Below are positions 26,299 through 34,961 of a DNA stretch of 46,046 bases, piece after piece; positions within the stretch are counted from its first letter, which is position 1; every line of letters begins with the position of its first letter. Below the pieces are notes generated by a model. That model saw nothing but the letters and a program-made list of their open reading frames with translations. It had not been told where the DNA came from and made no database searches. Both the position numbers and the translations under genes were made by a program. Source of the stretch: Pseudomonadota bacterium (lineage in GTDB: Bacteria; Pseudomonadota; Gammaproteobacteria; Burkholderiales; Burkholderiaceae_C); contig JAIUOM010000018.1 in assembly GCA_020161215.1 (NCBI GenBank), positions 1 through 46,046 of the forward strand, given 5' to 3'.

Positions 26299-27309
26299 AT
26301 GGATACGCGGGTACTGGCAGACTCGACGGTTCGCATAGATTTGGGCGTTGCAGGATTGCCCGAAGAAGCCCGGGGCCTCTACCTCGGGGGGCTCTATGCG
26401 TTGAAGGCAGGGACTTCGTCCGCACGGTATCCGTTGCTGGTTGGCAGCGTGCTGGATGCCGTGCAGCGAGGCATTCCCTGCACTTTCGTGCTTCGCGGGC
26501 AGCCAGAGGTCTTCATCGCGCGCATGGAAGAGTCTGGGCGGATGGATCTGGCCGCGCTGGCGGCCGACCATCGCGTGCATTTTCTGCTGATGCAGGGCGA
26601 GTTCCAGAAAAAAGCGTTTCGTTCCGGCATGCCGGTGATGCTGGAGGAGCTGCAGTACCACGGCGTGCCGGAGGACAGCCTGGTGTTGTTCGACAATGCC
26701 GACGACATGCTGGCCGTGCACGACCAAGAGGCGATTTCCTCCCAGGTGGACGATATCGGGGCCTGGTGCAGGGCCAGGCGGGTGGCCTGCCTGATGGTGT
26801 TCACTCACCTGGAGGCATCGACCAGCGCCGCCATCAACAGCGTCATGGACACCTTGACCGGCGTGGCCAGTATCGATGCCGAGCGTGAGGGACTGGCTCT
26901 GAATTTCGAGTATTGGCGCTCCCCGGAGGGAGCGCTGCTGGCGCGTCAGTTCCGGTTGACGTCTCGCGCTTCGGGCCTCTACGAGGCCGCCCCCTGGACA
27001 CAAATGGACCCTGGGTTGCTGCAGACCCTGCTGGCTGCGTCTCGCCTGATTCCCCAGGCGCCGCCGGTGGGGGCTGGAGTGGCTACGGGGCCCATCGCGG
27101 CAGATGCTGAAGGTTCGTCGATGGCGTTGGATTCGTCGGTGCGGACCGAAGCGCATGCGGTGGTTTCGGCCGACGCGTCGGTGTTGCGCAGTGGTCGTCC
27201 GCGCGGCTGGGCCAGCGGACACGAAGGCCTGGGGCGTCGGCGTGGCGTCAGCGCGAAGGCCACCCGGAGCAAGCAGAGCGCCGACGAGCAACCGGCCAGT
27301 GGGGCATGA
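26299..27309 (+). CDS. BcsE-like N-terminal domain protein, first gene of the exopolysaccharide cluster
   Basis: The 336-residue cytoplasmic protein resembles the degenerate RecA-like N-terminal domain of the cellulose regulator BcsE. It has GGLYALKAG followed by a helix and VQRGIPCTFVLRG, the core strand VACLMVFTH, then a TLTGVASI block and LNFEYWRSPEGALLARQF at the end. BcsE binds c-di-GMP through a C-terminal GIL domain and recruits BcsQ/BcsR to the synthase. Here the GIL region is absent, and residues after about 240 are a low-complexity basic tail. The identification is by pattern only. Context (BcsQ, BcsB, BcsD downstream) supports it. Confidence 0.55.
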   Translation: MDTRVLADSTVRIDLGVAGLPEEARGLYLGGLYALKAGTSSARYPLLVGSVLDAVQRGIPCTFVLRGQPEVFIARMEESGRMDLAALAADHRVHFLLMQGEFQKKAFRSGMPVMLEELQYHGVPEDSLVLFDNADDMLAVHDQEAISSQVDDIGAWCRARRVACLMVFTHLEASTSAAINSVMDTLTGVASIDAEREGLALNFEYWRSPEGALLARQFRLTSRASGLYEAAPWTQMDPGLLQTLLAASRLIPQAPPVGAGVATGPIAADAEGSSMALDSSVRTEAHAVVSADASVLRSGRPRGWASGHEGLGRRRGVSAKATRSKQSADEQPASGA

Positions 27310-27427
27310 GGAGTGCTGTCACGATCTGTTCTCGCTTTTCGATGGAGATGGCGCGGCGGAGCGGCAGCTGGCGCGTTGCCCCCGGCACGCCAGCTCGGAT
27401 CGAGTGTGGACATGAACGTGGGCTGAA

Positions 27428-29176
27428 ATGGCGATGACAAACAACAAGGATCCCCGGGCTTCCAAGGGAAAAAAAGGAGAAATCGGCCTGCCGGGTAGGG
27501 CGGCTGGCGCAATCGTCTCCTGGGTCGGCGTGACCGCGCTGTGGGTGTGTCTGCCAGTGAGCGCTCAGGTGGAGCGCGTTGCGTCCGACATGCTGGTGTC
27601 GGGCGAGGCGTCGCAAGCCGCGCATGGGCTGAAGATACTGACCGAGCAGCCCTGGAATCACGATCTGCGGTTGCAGGTGGCGGACGATCTGCTGCGCTCG
27701 GGGCGTGTGGCGGAAGCCAGGGCCCAATTGGAGGCCCTCGAGGGCACGCCGTTAGCCGCCGAGGCCGCCAAGCGCCAGAGGGCGCTGCAGCGGGTGTTGC
27801 GTGAGCACCAGCTTCGCCCCCTGGCGGTGTTCACCGCCACGACGGATTTGGCTGGAACCAGTTTGTCGGAGCCGCGCCTCAGCACGCCATCAGGGGACCT
27901 TATTCCGTTGGCGCCATTTCGTTATGTGCCGTCTACGCCCGCGCCCGTCGAAACGCCTGCGGCACCTGGGGCACCTGCCGCGCCAAGCACCCCCTCCCGC
28001 AATCCCGAGCAGCAACAGCTCGTGACCATGGGGCAGGAGGGTGACTACTACGCACTGGGCACAGAGGGCCTGGCGCTGATGAAGAAGGAAAAGCTCGACG
28101 ATGATCTCAAGCTGAGCATTGCCAACGCGCTGGCCTGGACGGGTCGACTTGACGATGCCGACGACGTCTACAGCCAATTGTTATCAGGTCCGCGGGCCAA
28201 CGACGCGCGCATCGGTCTGGCGAACATGCACCGCTGGCAAGGCGAAGACTATTTGGCAGCGCCCTTGTACCGGGAGGTTCTGGCCACGCAACCGCAGAAC
28301 CCCGAGGCCATGAATGGTTTGCGTCTGACGGAACGCGAGCTGCGGGCGCGGACCCGGGTCACGGTCGGTGGAACCCACGATTCCGATGACGTGCGGCGCC
28401 GGTATGCCAGCATCAGCCATCAATGGCGTGAGCCCGGCGGCGCTCGGATCTGGGAGATCGAAGGCAGCGGCGTGCGGGACACGAACCCGACTTTTGGCAT
28501 TAATCAGCCTGAGGTGGCCTTGCGTTATTCCGCGCTGGACATTCCTTTCCAGCCCAGCGCAGAGGTCAGTGTCGACGACCATTCCGCGTACGCCAATGGC
28601 ACTGTGCGTCTTGGGCAGATGCCCATCTGGGTGACGGCGGGGCGGGTCAACTGGGGCCGCATGGCCATCAATCCCTTGGCGATCGATGCCCATCTGTGGG
28701 CCTGGCACATCGGCGCGCGTGCCACCGTCAACGGCGTGTACGGCAGTGCCTCGTTCCGTGCCGATGCCTACGGTATCTCGGACAGCAACAACGTGCAGAC
28801 CGCCAGCGTGCGCTACGTACCTTCGTTCCGTCCGCTGGGGCCAAACATCAAGCCCTTGATCGGCATCGACATGCGCAACGCCAAGTTCAGCTCACCCAGG
28901 TACTGGTCGCCTTCGGATGGTGGCTACGGCTTGGGTTACCTCGGTGTGTTGGGAGAGTGGAGCAGTGAGGACTGGAGTTTCTACGCCTCGATGCAGTACG
29001 GCTGGCGACTCTTTGGGGAAGCCGGTCCCAGCTGGAGCTTCTCGTCGGGCGGGCGTTACTGGGTCAACAACGACTGGGCGGTGGGCATGAACCTGTGGGC
29101 CATGAAGAGTCAGCGTGACTCCAGGTCCTACCGCGCCCAATCGTTCTCGGTGTACCTGGAGCGACGGTGGAACTGA
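27428..29176 (+). CDS. TPR and outer-membrane beta-barrel exopolysaccharide exporter (PgaA/BcsC-like role)
   Basis: The 582-residue product has a long basic N-terminus and then a signal peptide ending about residue 46 (LWVCLPVSAQ). TPR-like helices follow (LRSGRVAEARAQLEAL; NALAWTGRLDDADDVYSQLL; LYREVLATQPQNPEAMNGL), broken by a Pro/Ala linker near residues 175-195. From about residue 305 the sequence becomes alternating aromatic/polar strands, ending SVYLERRWN, typical of an outer-membrane barrel. PgaA and BcsC share this TPR-plus-barrel plan and carry the polymer across the outer membrane. It is about 10 nt overlapping with the glycosyltransferase gene, so the two are translationally coupled. 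Confidence 0.7.
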   Translation: MAMTNNKDPRASKGKKGEIGLPGRAAGAIVSWVGVTALWVCLPVSAQVERVASDMLVSGEASQAAHGLKILTEQPWNHDLRLQVADDLLRSGRVAEARAQLEALEGTPLAAEAAKRQRALQRVLREHQLRPLAVFTATTDLAGTSLSEPRLSTPSGDLIPLAPFRYVPSTPAPVETPAAPGAPAAPSTPSRNPEQQQLVTMGQEGDYYALGTEGLALMKKEKLDDDLKLSIANALAWTGRLDDADDVYSQLLSGPRANDARIGLANMHRWQGEDYLAAPLYREVLATQPQNPEAMNGLRLTERELRARTRVTVGGTHDSDDVRRRYASISHQWREPGGARIWEIEGSGVRDTNPTFGINQPEVALRYSALDIPFQPSAEVSVDDHSAYANGTVRLGQMPIWVTAGRVNWGRMAINPLAIDAHLWAWHIGARATVNGVYGSASFRADAYGISDSNNVQTASVRYVPSFRPLGPNIKPLIGIDMRNAKFSSPRYWSPSDGGYGLGYLGVLGEWSSEDWSFYASMQYGWRLFGEAGPSWSFSSGGRYWVNNDWAVGMNLWAMKSQRDSRSYRAQSFSVYLERRWN

Positions 29177-30516
29177 AACGGATCCGAGTCTACGTGCTTC
29201 TGGCTGTGCTGTTGGCCAGCTTGGCATTGCTGGCGGGCATGAGCTTTCAGTCGCTGCGCAACAATGAAGGCGCGTACCTGATTCTTTTCGAGAACGCCAT
29301 CCTGGCCAGCATCTCCACGTACCTGCTGTTCATCCTGGGTATCTTGCTGGTGCGCTACGCGATCCTGATGGTGTATTCGTTTCTCGACCATCTAGAATCG
29401 CTGCGCCGCATTGAGGCCGCTCAGGATATTCGCCCGGACGATCAACTGCCCATGGTGTCCTTGGTGGTGCCGGCATTCAATGAGGGGGTGGTGATCCAAC
29501 CTGCTCTTCGGTCCCTGCTCGAACTGGACTACCCGAATTATGAGGTCATCGTTGTGGACGATGGCTCCACGGACGACACCTACGACAAGGCCATGGCGGT
29601 GGCAGCGGAGTCGCAGCGTGTCCCGGTCAGGGTTTTGACCAAGCGCAATGGAGGCAAGGCCGAGGCGCTCAATACGGGCATGGCGGTCGCGCGGGGTGAA
29701 TTGATCCTCAACATGGATGGGGATACCAAGCTGTCCCGCAACACCTTGCGCGTGTGCGTGCCGTATTTCGACAATCCTCGCGTCGGGGCGGTGGCCGGCA
29801 ACGTGAAGGTGGTGAACCGCGAAAACCTGTGGTCGAAGATTCAAGCCCTCGAATATGTCGAAGGCTTGGCCATGGCACGCAAGGCCCAGAGTTTCGTACG
29901 GGCCGTGAACATCATCCCTGGCCCTCTGGGCATGTTCAGAAAATCCGTGCTGCGCGAGGTGGGTGGTTACGACCACGATACCTTCGCCGAGGATTGCGAC
30001 CTGACGCTGAAGATGCTGATGCGCGGCTGGCACGTGGTGTACGAGCACCGTGCCGTGGCTTGGGTCGAGACGCCAACCAGCCTGTTGAATCTGCTCAAAC
30101 AGCGCTACCGCTGGACGCGCGGCATTCTGCAGGCCACGACCAAGCACCGGTGGGCTCTGTGGCAGCCTGGACGCGCCGGGGTCAATTTTTTCATTCTCTG
30201 GTACATGCTGTTCGAGGGCGTGATCTGGCCTTTCACCAACGTGCTGGCCAACGTATTCTTTATTTACGCCAGTTTGCAGTATGGTTTGATCAGCCTGCTG
30301 TTTTATTGGTGGCTGCAGCTGACCATCCTCGATGTGGTGGCTGCGGGATATTGCGTCATCATTGAAGACGAAGATCCCGGATTGATCTTGCATTCATTGT
30401 TTTTTAGATTGTTTTATATCGTGATCATTGATATCGCCAAGGTTTTTGCCACCATCGAGGAGTGGCGAGGCCAATCCATGACCTGGGGCAAGTTGGAACG
30501 AGAAGGAAAACTCTGA
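29167..30516 (+). CDS. Processive family 2 glycosyltransferase, PgaC/HmsR-like polymer synthase
   Basis: The 449-residue inner-membrane enzyme has two N-terminal membrane helices (about residues 7-24 and 44-72), a cytoplasmic GT2 domain and three or four C-terminal helices. All processive motifs are present: DDG (131-133), DGD (184-186), AED (274-276) and QRYRW (312-316). The overall order resembles poly-beta-1,6-GlcNAc synthases and chitin-synthase-like NodC proteins, so a UDP-N-acetylhexosamine donor is likely. Donor and linkage cannot be proven from the sequence. The start is GTG at 29167, inside the exporter gene. This is the only fully equipped synthase in the cluster. Confidence 0.85.
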   Translation: MELKRIRVYVLLAVLLASLALLAGMSFQSLRNNEGAYLILFENAILASISTYLLFILGILLVRYAILMVYSFLDHLESLRRIEAAQDIRPDDQLPMVSLVVPAFNEGVVIQPALRSLLELDYPNYEVIVVDDGSTDDTYDKAMAVAAESQRVPVRVLTKRNGGKAEALNTGMAVARGELILNMDGDTKLSRNTLRVCVPYFDNPRVGAVAGNVKVVNRENLWSKIQALEYVEGLAMARKAQSFVRAVNIIPGPLGMFRKSVLREVGGYDHDTFAEDCDLTLKMLMRGWHVVYEHRAVAWVETPTSLLNLLKQRYRWTRGILQATTKHRWALWQPGRAGVNFFILWYMLFEGVIWPFTNVLANVFFIYASLQYGLISLLFYWWLQLTILDVVAAGYCVIIEDEDPGLILHSLFFRLFYIVIIDIAKVFATIEEWRGQSMTWGKLEREGKL

Positions 30517-30517
30517 T

Positions 30518-30739
30518 ATGGATTTGCTCTCTATTCTGGCGACAGTCATTCTGGCAACCACCATCGCCACGGTGTTGATTGGGGTTGCCGCCTATGCGGC
30601 TTTTAAATTGCGTGACAAACGCAGGCCTAAATCCAACCCAATGATGGGCGACGAGGCTTCAGCTGTGCGCGAACCGATCTTCTTTACTCGGTATGTTCCT
30701 CAGCCACGAACGCCAACGTCGGAAGGGTTCCTTGAGTGA
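30518..30739 (+). CDS. Small membrane protein, possible synthase partner
   Basis: The 73-residue product starts 2 nt after the glycosyltransferase stop. It has one strong membrane helix (about residues 5-31, LATVILATTIATVLIGVAAYAAF), then a basic stretch LRDKRRPK and a polar tail. Its position and size suggest a small partner subunit like PgaD or BcsF, but there is no clear sequence signature. The stop overlaps the GTG of the deacetylase gene (GTGA), so translation is coupled. I do not recognise a family. Confidence 0.65.
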   Translation: MDLLSILATVILATTIATVLIGVAAYAAFKLRDKRRPKSNPMMGDEASAVREPIFFTRYVPQPRTPTSEGFLE

Positions 30740-32607
30740 CACGGACTGCTGTCCAAGATGAACGTCTGCCAACCGCTCGTGCGCGTTGGGCGCAGCGTAT
30801 CGGGATTTATTTACCTTCGTATTTCATACTCGGAATTGCGATTCCGGCGTTGGTTTATGTGCTGGTGATGGCCCTGCTCGGGTGGCGGATACCGGTGTTT
30901 GGAAGCAGCGCCGCAGTCGCCTTCAGTGATTCTCAAGGTACTGTTTATTTGTTTGCTTCGAAATCGACACGAGATTACATGTCGCGGGTTGGTGGAAATT
31001 ACAACGTCGTGCTGGATCCATGGCGAGCCTATTTCGCAGAGCGCAAGCGTGGTTTTCGCGAGGTGGATGATCTGGGGAGCTTGCCGAATCAGGCCACGGG
31101 CAGTGTTCTGATTCTGCCGTCGACGGTAGCGCTGAGTGATTCCGACCGCAGCCGTATCCATGGCTTTCGTGCGCGGGGTGGCTCGGTGTTGGCAACGTGG
31201 GTGGCCGGTGCACGCAATGCCGCTGGAGATTGGCAGGGTTGGCAGTTTCTTGAGCAGTTGGGCGTTCAAGTGGTTGGTGAAATGACCGACAACGAGGAGC
31301 GTCAGCTGGTGCTGAACGGCGAATCGCCGGTGTCGCACACACAACCGGCCGGTCAACGCATCTGGATGAGCAAGGCCTCGGAGCCCCTGCTGCGCCTGCG
31401 AGGCGAGATGGTGGCGGGTCGCTTCACCAACTGGGCTCGCGTGGTGGATTCGGCTCGGCGTGCCGAAGGTGCGGTTCTTTATGCCGAAGGCTCCGCGACG
31501 GCGGGTCGCTCGGTGGTGTTTGGATTTGCTGAAACCACCTGGGAGTCGCATCCGGCGCCCATGTACCCGTTGATCGATGATGTGTTGCAGTGGCTTCGCC
31601 GCGAACCTGCCGTCGTTCGTGCCGCCTGGCCAGAAGGGAAGAAGGCGGCCAATGTCATTGAGATGGATACCGAAGAAGGTTTTCCAAATGCGTTGCGTTT
31701 GGTCGAGCAGCTGCGCCCGCAGGGCATCCCAGCGACCTTCTTTCTGTTGACCTCAGTGGCGCGTCAGCATCCCGAAATCGTGACTGAACTGGCGCGGGAC
31801 TACGAAATCGGCTACCACGGTGATGTGCACGAATCTTACAAAGGTCAGCCAGAAGCCGTTCAAGAGCGTCGTCTTGAAACCATGAAGGGGCAGTTGCAGT
31901 CGGTGTTGCCCGATATCCGGCAGGTGCTGGGCTTCCGTGCTCCGCTGGAAGGTTATGACGACACCACCCAGCGCCTGCTTCAAAAGGTGGGTATCCGGTA
32001 CCATGCAGCGGATCCAAACAGCACCGAAGGCAGGTTGCCATTTGTTTTCAAGATGGAAAACATCAAACCTGAGGACGCATTGATCGTATTACCGAGAACG
32101 CAGCGAGATGACATCAACTTCAACAAGGAAAAGCTTGATTTGGAGCAAATCAGTCAGGCCTTGATCGATGATTTTGATATGACTGCAGATACAGGGGCCT
32201 TGGGTTGGTTGAGTTTGCACAGTCAAAATTTTGGTGCGGATGCACCCTTGGCGCAAGCGTTGCCAAGCTATTTACAGCATCTCAAGCAACGCAATATGAA
32301 TATCTGGTACGCACAGGCCGGTCAGGTTGCGGCCTGGTGGCGCGAACGCGAACGATTCAAAGTCGGGGTAGATCAGACTGGTCGGCGGATCGATTTGAAT
32401 ATTACCGTGACACGTGGTAAACCGATTGAACGGGCCAACGTGATTGTGATGTTGCCGTTCAAGAACGCGGTATCGACCATTAGAAGTACCAAAGTGGGCA
32501 TTACCGATCCGATTACCATTCGGTTAGACCCTTTCCGGACCATGGTGAAATTTCCGCCGCTCGCTCCGGGGGATTACAGTTACCGAGTGACTTTTGATGT
32601 GAAATAG
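30736..32607 (+). CDS. Membrane-anchored CE4 polysaccharide deacetylase with an N-terminal amidotransferase-like domain
   Basis: The 623-residue product has one N-terminal helix (about 29-49). Residues about 60-290 form a domain with LILPSTVALSDSDRSRIHGFRARGGSVLATW, which looks like a ThuA or glutamine-amidotransferase-like fold. A NodB/CE4 domain follows, with metal and catalytic motifs D311-T-E-E, H361-G-D-V-H365 and R401-A-P-L-E-G. About 100 C-terminal residues form a beta-rich module. Such enzymes remove N-acetyl groups from GlcNAc polymers in the periplasm, as PgaB does for PNAG. The DTEE form of motif 1 is a variant of the usual TFDDG. The start is GTG, overlapping the previous gene by 4 nt. 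Confidence 0.82.
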   Translation: MTRTAVQDERLPTARARWAQRIGIYLPSYFILGIAIPALVYVLVMALLGWRIPVFGSSAAVAFSDSQGTVYLFASKSTRDYMSRVGGNYNVVLDPWRAYFAERKRGFREVDDLGSLPNQATGSVLILPSTVALSDSDRSRIHGFRARGGSVLATWVAGARNAAGDWQGWQFLEQLGVQVVGEMTDNEERQLVLNGESPVSHTQPAGQRIWMSKASEPLLRLRGEMVAGRFTNWARVVDSARRAEGAVLYAEGSATAGRSVVFGFAETTWESHPAPMYPLIDDVLQWLRREPAVVRAAWPEGKKAANVIEMDTEEGFPNALRLVEQLRPQGIPATFFLLTSVARQHPEIVTELARDYEIGYHGDVHESYKGQPEAVQERRLETMKGQLQSVLPDIRQVLGFRAPLEGYDDTTQRLLQKVGIRYHAADPNSTEGRLPFVFKMENIKPEDALIVLPRTQRDDINFNKEKLDLEQISQALIDDFDMTADTGALGWLSLHSQNFGADAPLAQALPSYLQHLKQRNMNIWYAQAGQVAAWWRERERFKVGVDQTGRRIDLNITVTRGKPIERANVIVMLPFKNAVSTIRSTKVGITDPITIRLDPFRTMVKFPPLAPGDYSYRVTFDVK

Positions 32608-32660
32608 TTGGCTGTTTTGTCGCAGTCTGCGATGTCAATATTTGGGAAGATTAAAAAATC

Positions 32661-33131
32661 ATGACAATGAATGTTGAGGATTTGAAGGAATATTTCCGGA
32701 TTCAACAGTCTTCGCTGCAGTGGGGGCCGGTTTTGGCAGCGATGGGCGCGGAGCTCAGCGCGCAGTCCGATGCCGAGACCTTGCGCCAACTGTTTGCCCG
32801 GGTGGGTCGGCGAATGGCCGACGACGTCATGGACTCGGAAAAAGACATTCGCACACTGCGGGAGTTGGTGGAACTGCTCAACGACCTATGGATGCGGGTG
32901 AACTGGGGCTGGTTGGACATCAAGGAGGACGGCGGGCGGCTGGAGGTGTCGCATTTCTGCGCGCCGCTGACAGATGCTTTTGGTGTCGAGTCTCTGGGGT
33001 GGAGCGTGGGTTTGCTGGAGGGTTTTTATGAGCGGGTGTTCAAACGTCTGGGGGCCGACGAATCCGCCGCACTGAGAGCTCAGCAGCCCATCGGCGATGG
33101 CGCCGTGCTTCGCTTTCAGCTGACATATTGA
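32661..33131 (+). CDS. bcsD: Cellulose synthase subunit D-like protein (BcsD/AcsD family)
   Basis: The 156-residue soluble protein matches the BcsD pattern: an N-terminal YFRIQQSSLQW, the helix LRQLFARVGRRMADDV, a middle block LNDLWMRVNWGWLDIKEDGGRLEVSH with conserved aromatics, and GFYERVFKRLGA near the end. In Komagataeibacter AcsD forms a periplasmic octamer whose channels guide glucan chains into crystalline fibres. No signal peptide is seen, as in other BcsD proteins. It lies 53 nt after the deacetylase gene. Its presence suggests that several nascent chains are packed together. Confidence 0.8.
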   Translation: MTMNVEDLKEYFRIQQSSLQWGPVLAAMGAELSAQSDAETLRQLFARVGRRMADDVMDSEKDIRTLRELVELLNDLWMRVNWGWLDIKEDGGRLEVSHFCAPLTDAFGVESLGWSVGLLEGFYERVFKRLGADESAALRAQQPIGDGAVLRFQLTY

Positions 33132-33153
33132 GTAATCGACCCGAGGTAGGTAG

Positions 33154-34197
33154 GTGAGTACTTCGAACGAATATGGTTTATTTGGCGCTCCTCAGGGAGC
33201 GGGGAACGATGACGCGCCAGCGTCGGAATTCGGTGGGCCCGGCACGGGTGGTTCAGATTCGGAATGGACGTTGTTGCGCTCCGTCAACGCGCGCCACGGC
33301 GTGACGGTGCAACCGCTGCCCGAAAAGGACAAGTCGCAAGCATGGCGCACCCCGACGGTTTCGTCGGGTGAACCAGCGAATACCATCGTGTCCTCGCGTG
33401 TGTCCGAGGAGTCCACTCGGATGGCGACGGGGCTTGCGATGATGGCCAAGCGCGGACTCCGCGCGCAGCATGCGGTTGCGCGGGCTCCAGCCGAACCTAC
33501 GCCTGCCGAGCAGAGGGACGCGCCTCTTCCCACCCGGACGGTGGAGCCTCGGCATCTGGCGGCGCGGAGGCCGTTGCCGGCAACGGCCTCCGAATTTCCC
33601 CTCGCGACACCAGAGTCGGTGACCCAGATGGTCGCATCGGCCCCGCGCGAGGAACCGGTGGTGACTGGGTTTGTGCCGGCGAAATCTGAACCGGTCCAGG
33701 ATATGGCTCGGGTCGAGTCTGATGATCGAGCGCGAGCGTTGGTGCCGGCGCAGGAGCCTCATGTCGATCGAGAGGGGCGGCCAAGCATCTCTCCCGAGCA
33801 TGTGGTGAGTCCTCCTGTGGAGACACAGGAGTCGACAGTGGAGGCGCGGCGTCCGGTTGGCGCGGACGAGCCCTTCGGGAGTGGTGGGGTAGGGGGCGGT
33901 GCTTCGGTTCGGACCGAGGTGAAGCCGAAGGCTAACCCGTCCGATGCGATGAACCAGGGCGGTCTGCAGCAGCTGTTCTCTAGAGATCGAAGCTTGGAGC
34001 AGGGGCCGCTTGGTGAGGTATTGGAGTCGGATGCCGTGAGCATTCCACCGGCGCAAGAAAGTCGCGTGCCGGAAGCGTCGGATCAACTGCAGGATGTCTT
34101 CATGCGTTTGCGTCGTTCGACGCGCCCGCAGGAGCCGCAGCCTGCCTCGGAGGCGCCACGGCGCCACGGATTCTTGAGTCGATTGGGTAAGCGATGA
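33154..34197 (+). CDS. Low-complexity BcsO/BcsP-like accessory protein
   Basis: The 347-residue product is mostly disordered, rich in Pro, Ala, Glu, Ser and Arg. A short ordered segment sits near the start (SEWTLLRSVNARHG) and another at the end (LQDVFMRLRRS, then RRHGFLSRLGKR). Pro-rich proteins with such terminal motifs sit directly before bcsQ in several cellulose clusters and are called BcsO or BcsP. They are thought to organise BcsD or BcsQ inside the cell. The start is a GTG at 33154 and the stop overlaps the next ATG (ATGA). Confidence 0.6.
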   Translation: MSTSNEYGLFGAPQGAGNDDAPASEFGGPGTGGSDSEWTLLRSVNARHGVTVQPLPEKDKSQAWRTPTVSSGEPANTIVSSRVSEESTRMATGLAMMAKRGLRAQHAVARAPAEPTPAEQRDAPLPTRTVEPRHLAARRPLPATASEFPLATPESVTQMVASAPREEPVVTGFVPAKSEPVQDMARVESDDRARALVPAQEPHVDREGRPSISPEHVVSPPVETQESTVEARRPVGADEPFGSGGVGGGASVRTEVKPKANPSDAMNQGGLQQLFSRDRSLEQGPLGEVLESDAVSIPPAQESRVPEASDQLQDVFMRLRRSTRPQEPQPASEAPRRHGFLSRLGKR

Positions 34198-34961
34198 AGC
34201 TCGTGGGTGTCATTTCACCAAAAGGCGGCGTGGGTAAGACCACGGTGGTGGCCAATCTGGCTGGCAGTCTGACCAGGCTGGCCGGGGTCGGACAGGTTTC
34301 GGTTTTGGACCTGGATCCTCAAAATGGACTGGGTTGGCATTTCGGACAGGTGTTGGAGCTGGATCAAACCGGTGTTTGTCGCGCCTCGGTAACGGGACGT
34401 TCGCCCTGGTCCGCCCGGGTGGAAACGCAGCTTGGCGTCGACTATCTGCCGTATGGCTGGGCTGCTGAGAGCGAGCGTGAGGCGTTCGAACAACTGTTGA
34501 CGTCCGATATCGACTGGCTCGGCCGCCTGGCCACGGAGCGCCCGGACACCGACACGGAGGTGTGTGTGGTGGACACGGCCCCCGGAGATTCGGCCTACCT
34601 GCGTCAGGTGCTGCATCACGCCGACATGGTGGTTACCGTGCTGCTCTCTGATGGAGGCTCCTACGCGACGATGACCGATCTGGAGCAGTATCTGTCCGAC
34701 ATGCTGGTGGTGCGTCCCGGTGTCCCGGTGCTGCAGGTCATCAACCAGGTGGATCGCTCCGAGCGCCTCAGCCGGGATGTGACCGCGGCGATGACGGCCT
34801 CGCTCGAAGAGGCCTCGGCGTACGTCGTCGTGCACCGGGACGAGGCCGTGGCCGAGGCGCTGGCATGCCAGAGTTTGGTGGCCCAGCACGCGCCGCACGG
34901 GCAACCCAGCCAGGACTTTGACCGTCTCGCGGCGGCGGTGTGGCGACAACTGGCCTCATGA
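34194..34961 (+). CDS. bcsQ: BcsQ-type ParA/MinD-family ATPase, first copy
   Basis: The 255-residue protein has the deviant Walker A KGGVGKT (residues 10-16), DLDPQNGLGWHFG and the switch VVDTAPGDSAYLRQVL, matching BcsQ (YhjQ). BcsQ locates the cellulose synthase at the cell pole and is needed for synthesis in E. coli. A central INQVDRSERLSRDV block precedes a C-terminal VHRDEAVAEALA motif, also typical. The gene overlaps the BcsO/P-like gene by 4 nt and the BcsA-like gene by 1 to about 20 nt. A second paralogue is encoded at 40622-41371. Confidence 0.85.
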   Translation: MKLVGVISPKGGVGKTTVVANLAGSLTRLAGVGQVSVLDLDPQNGLGWHFGQVLELDQTGVCRASVTGRSPWSARVETQLGVDYLPYGWAAESEREAFEQLLTSDIDWLGRLATERPDTDTEVCVVDTAPGDSAYLRQVLHHADMVVTVLLSDGGSYATMTDLEQYLSDMLVVRPGVPVLQVINQVDRSERLSRDVTAAMTASLEEASAYVVVHRDEAVAEALACQSLVAQHAPHGQPSQDFDRLAAAVWRQLAS

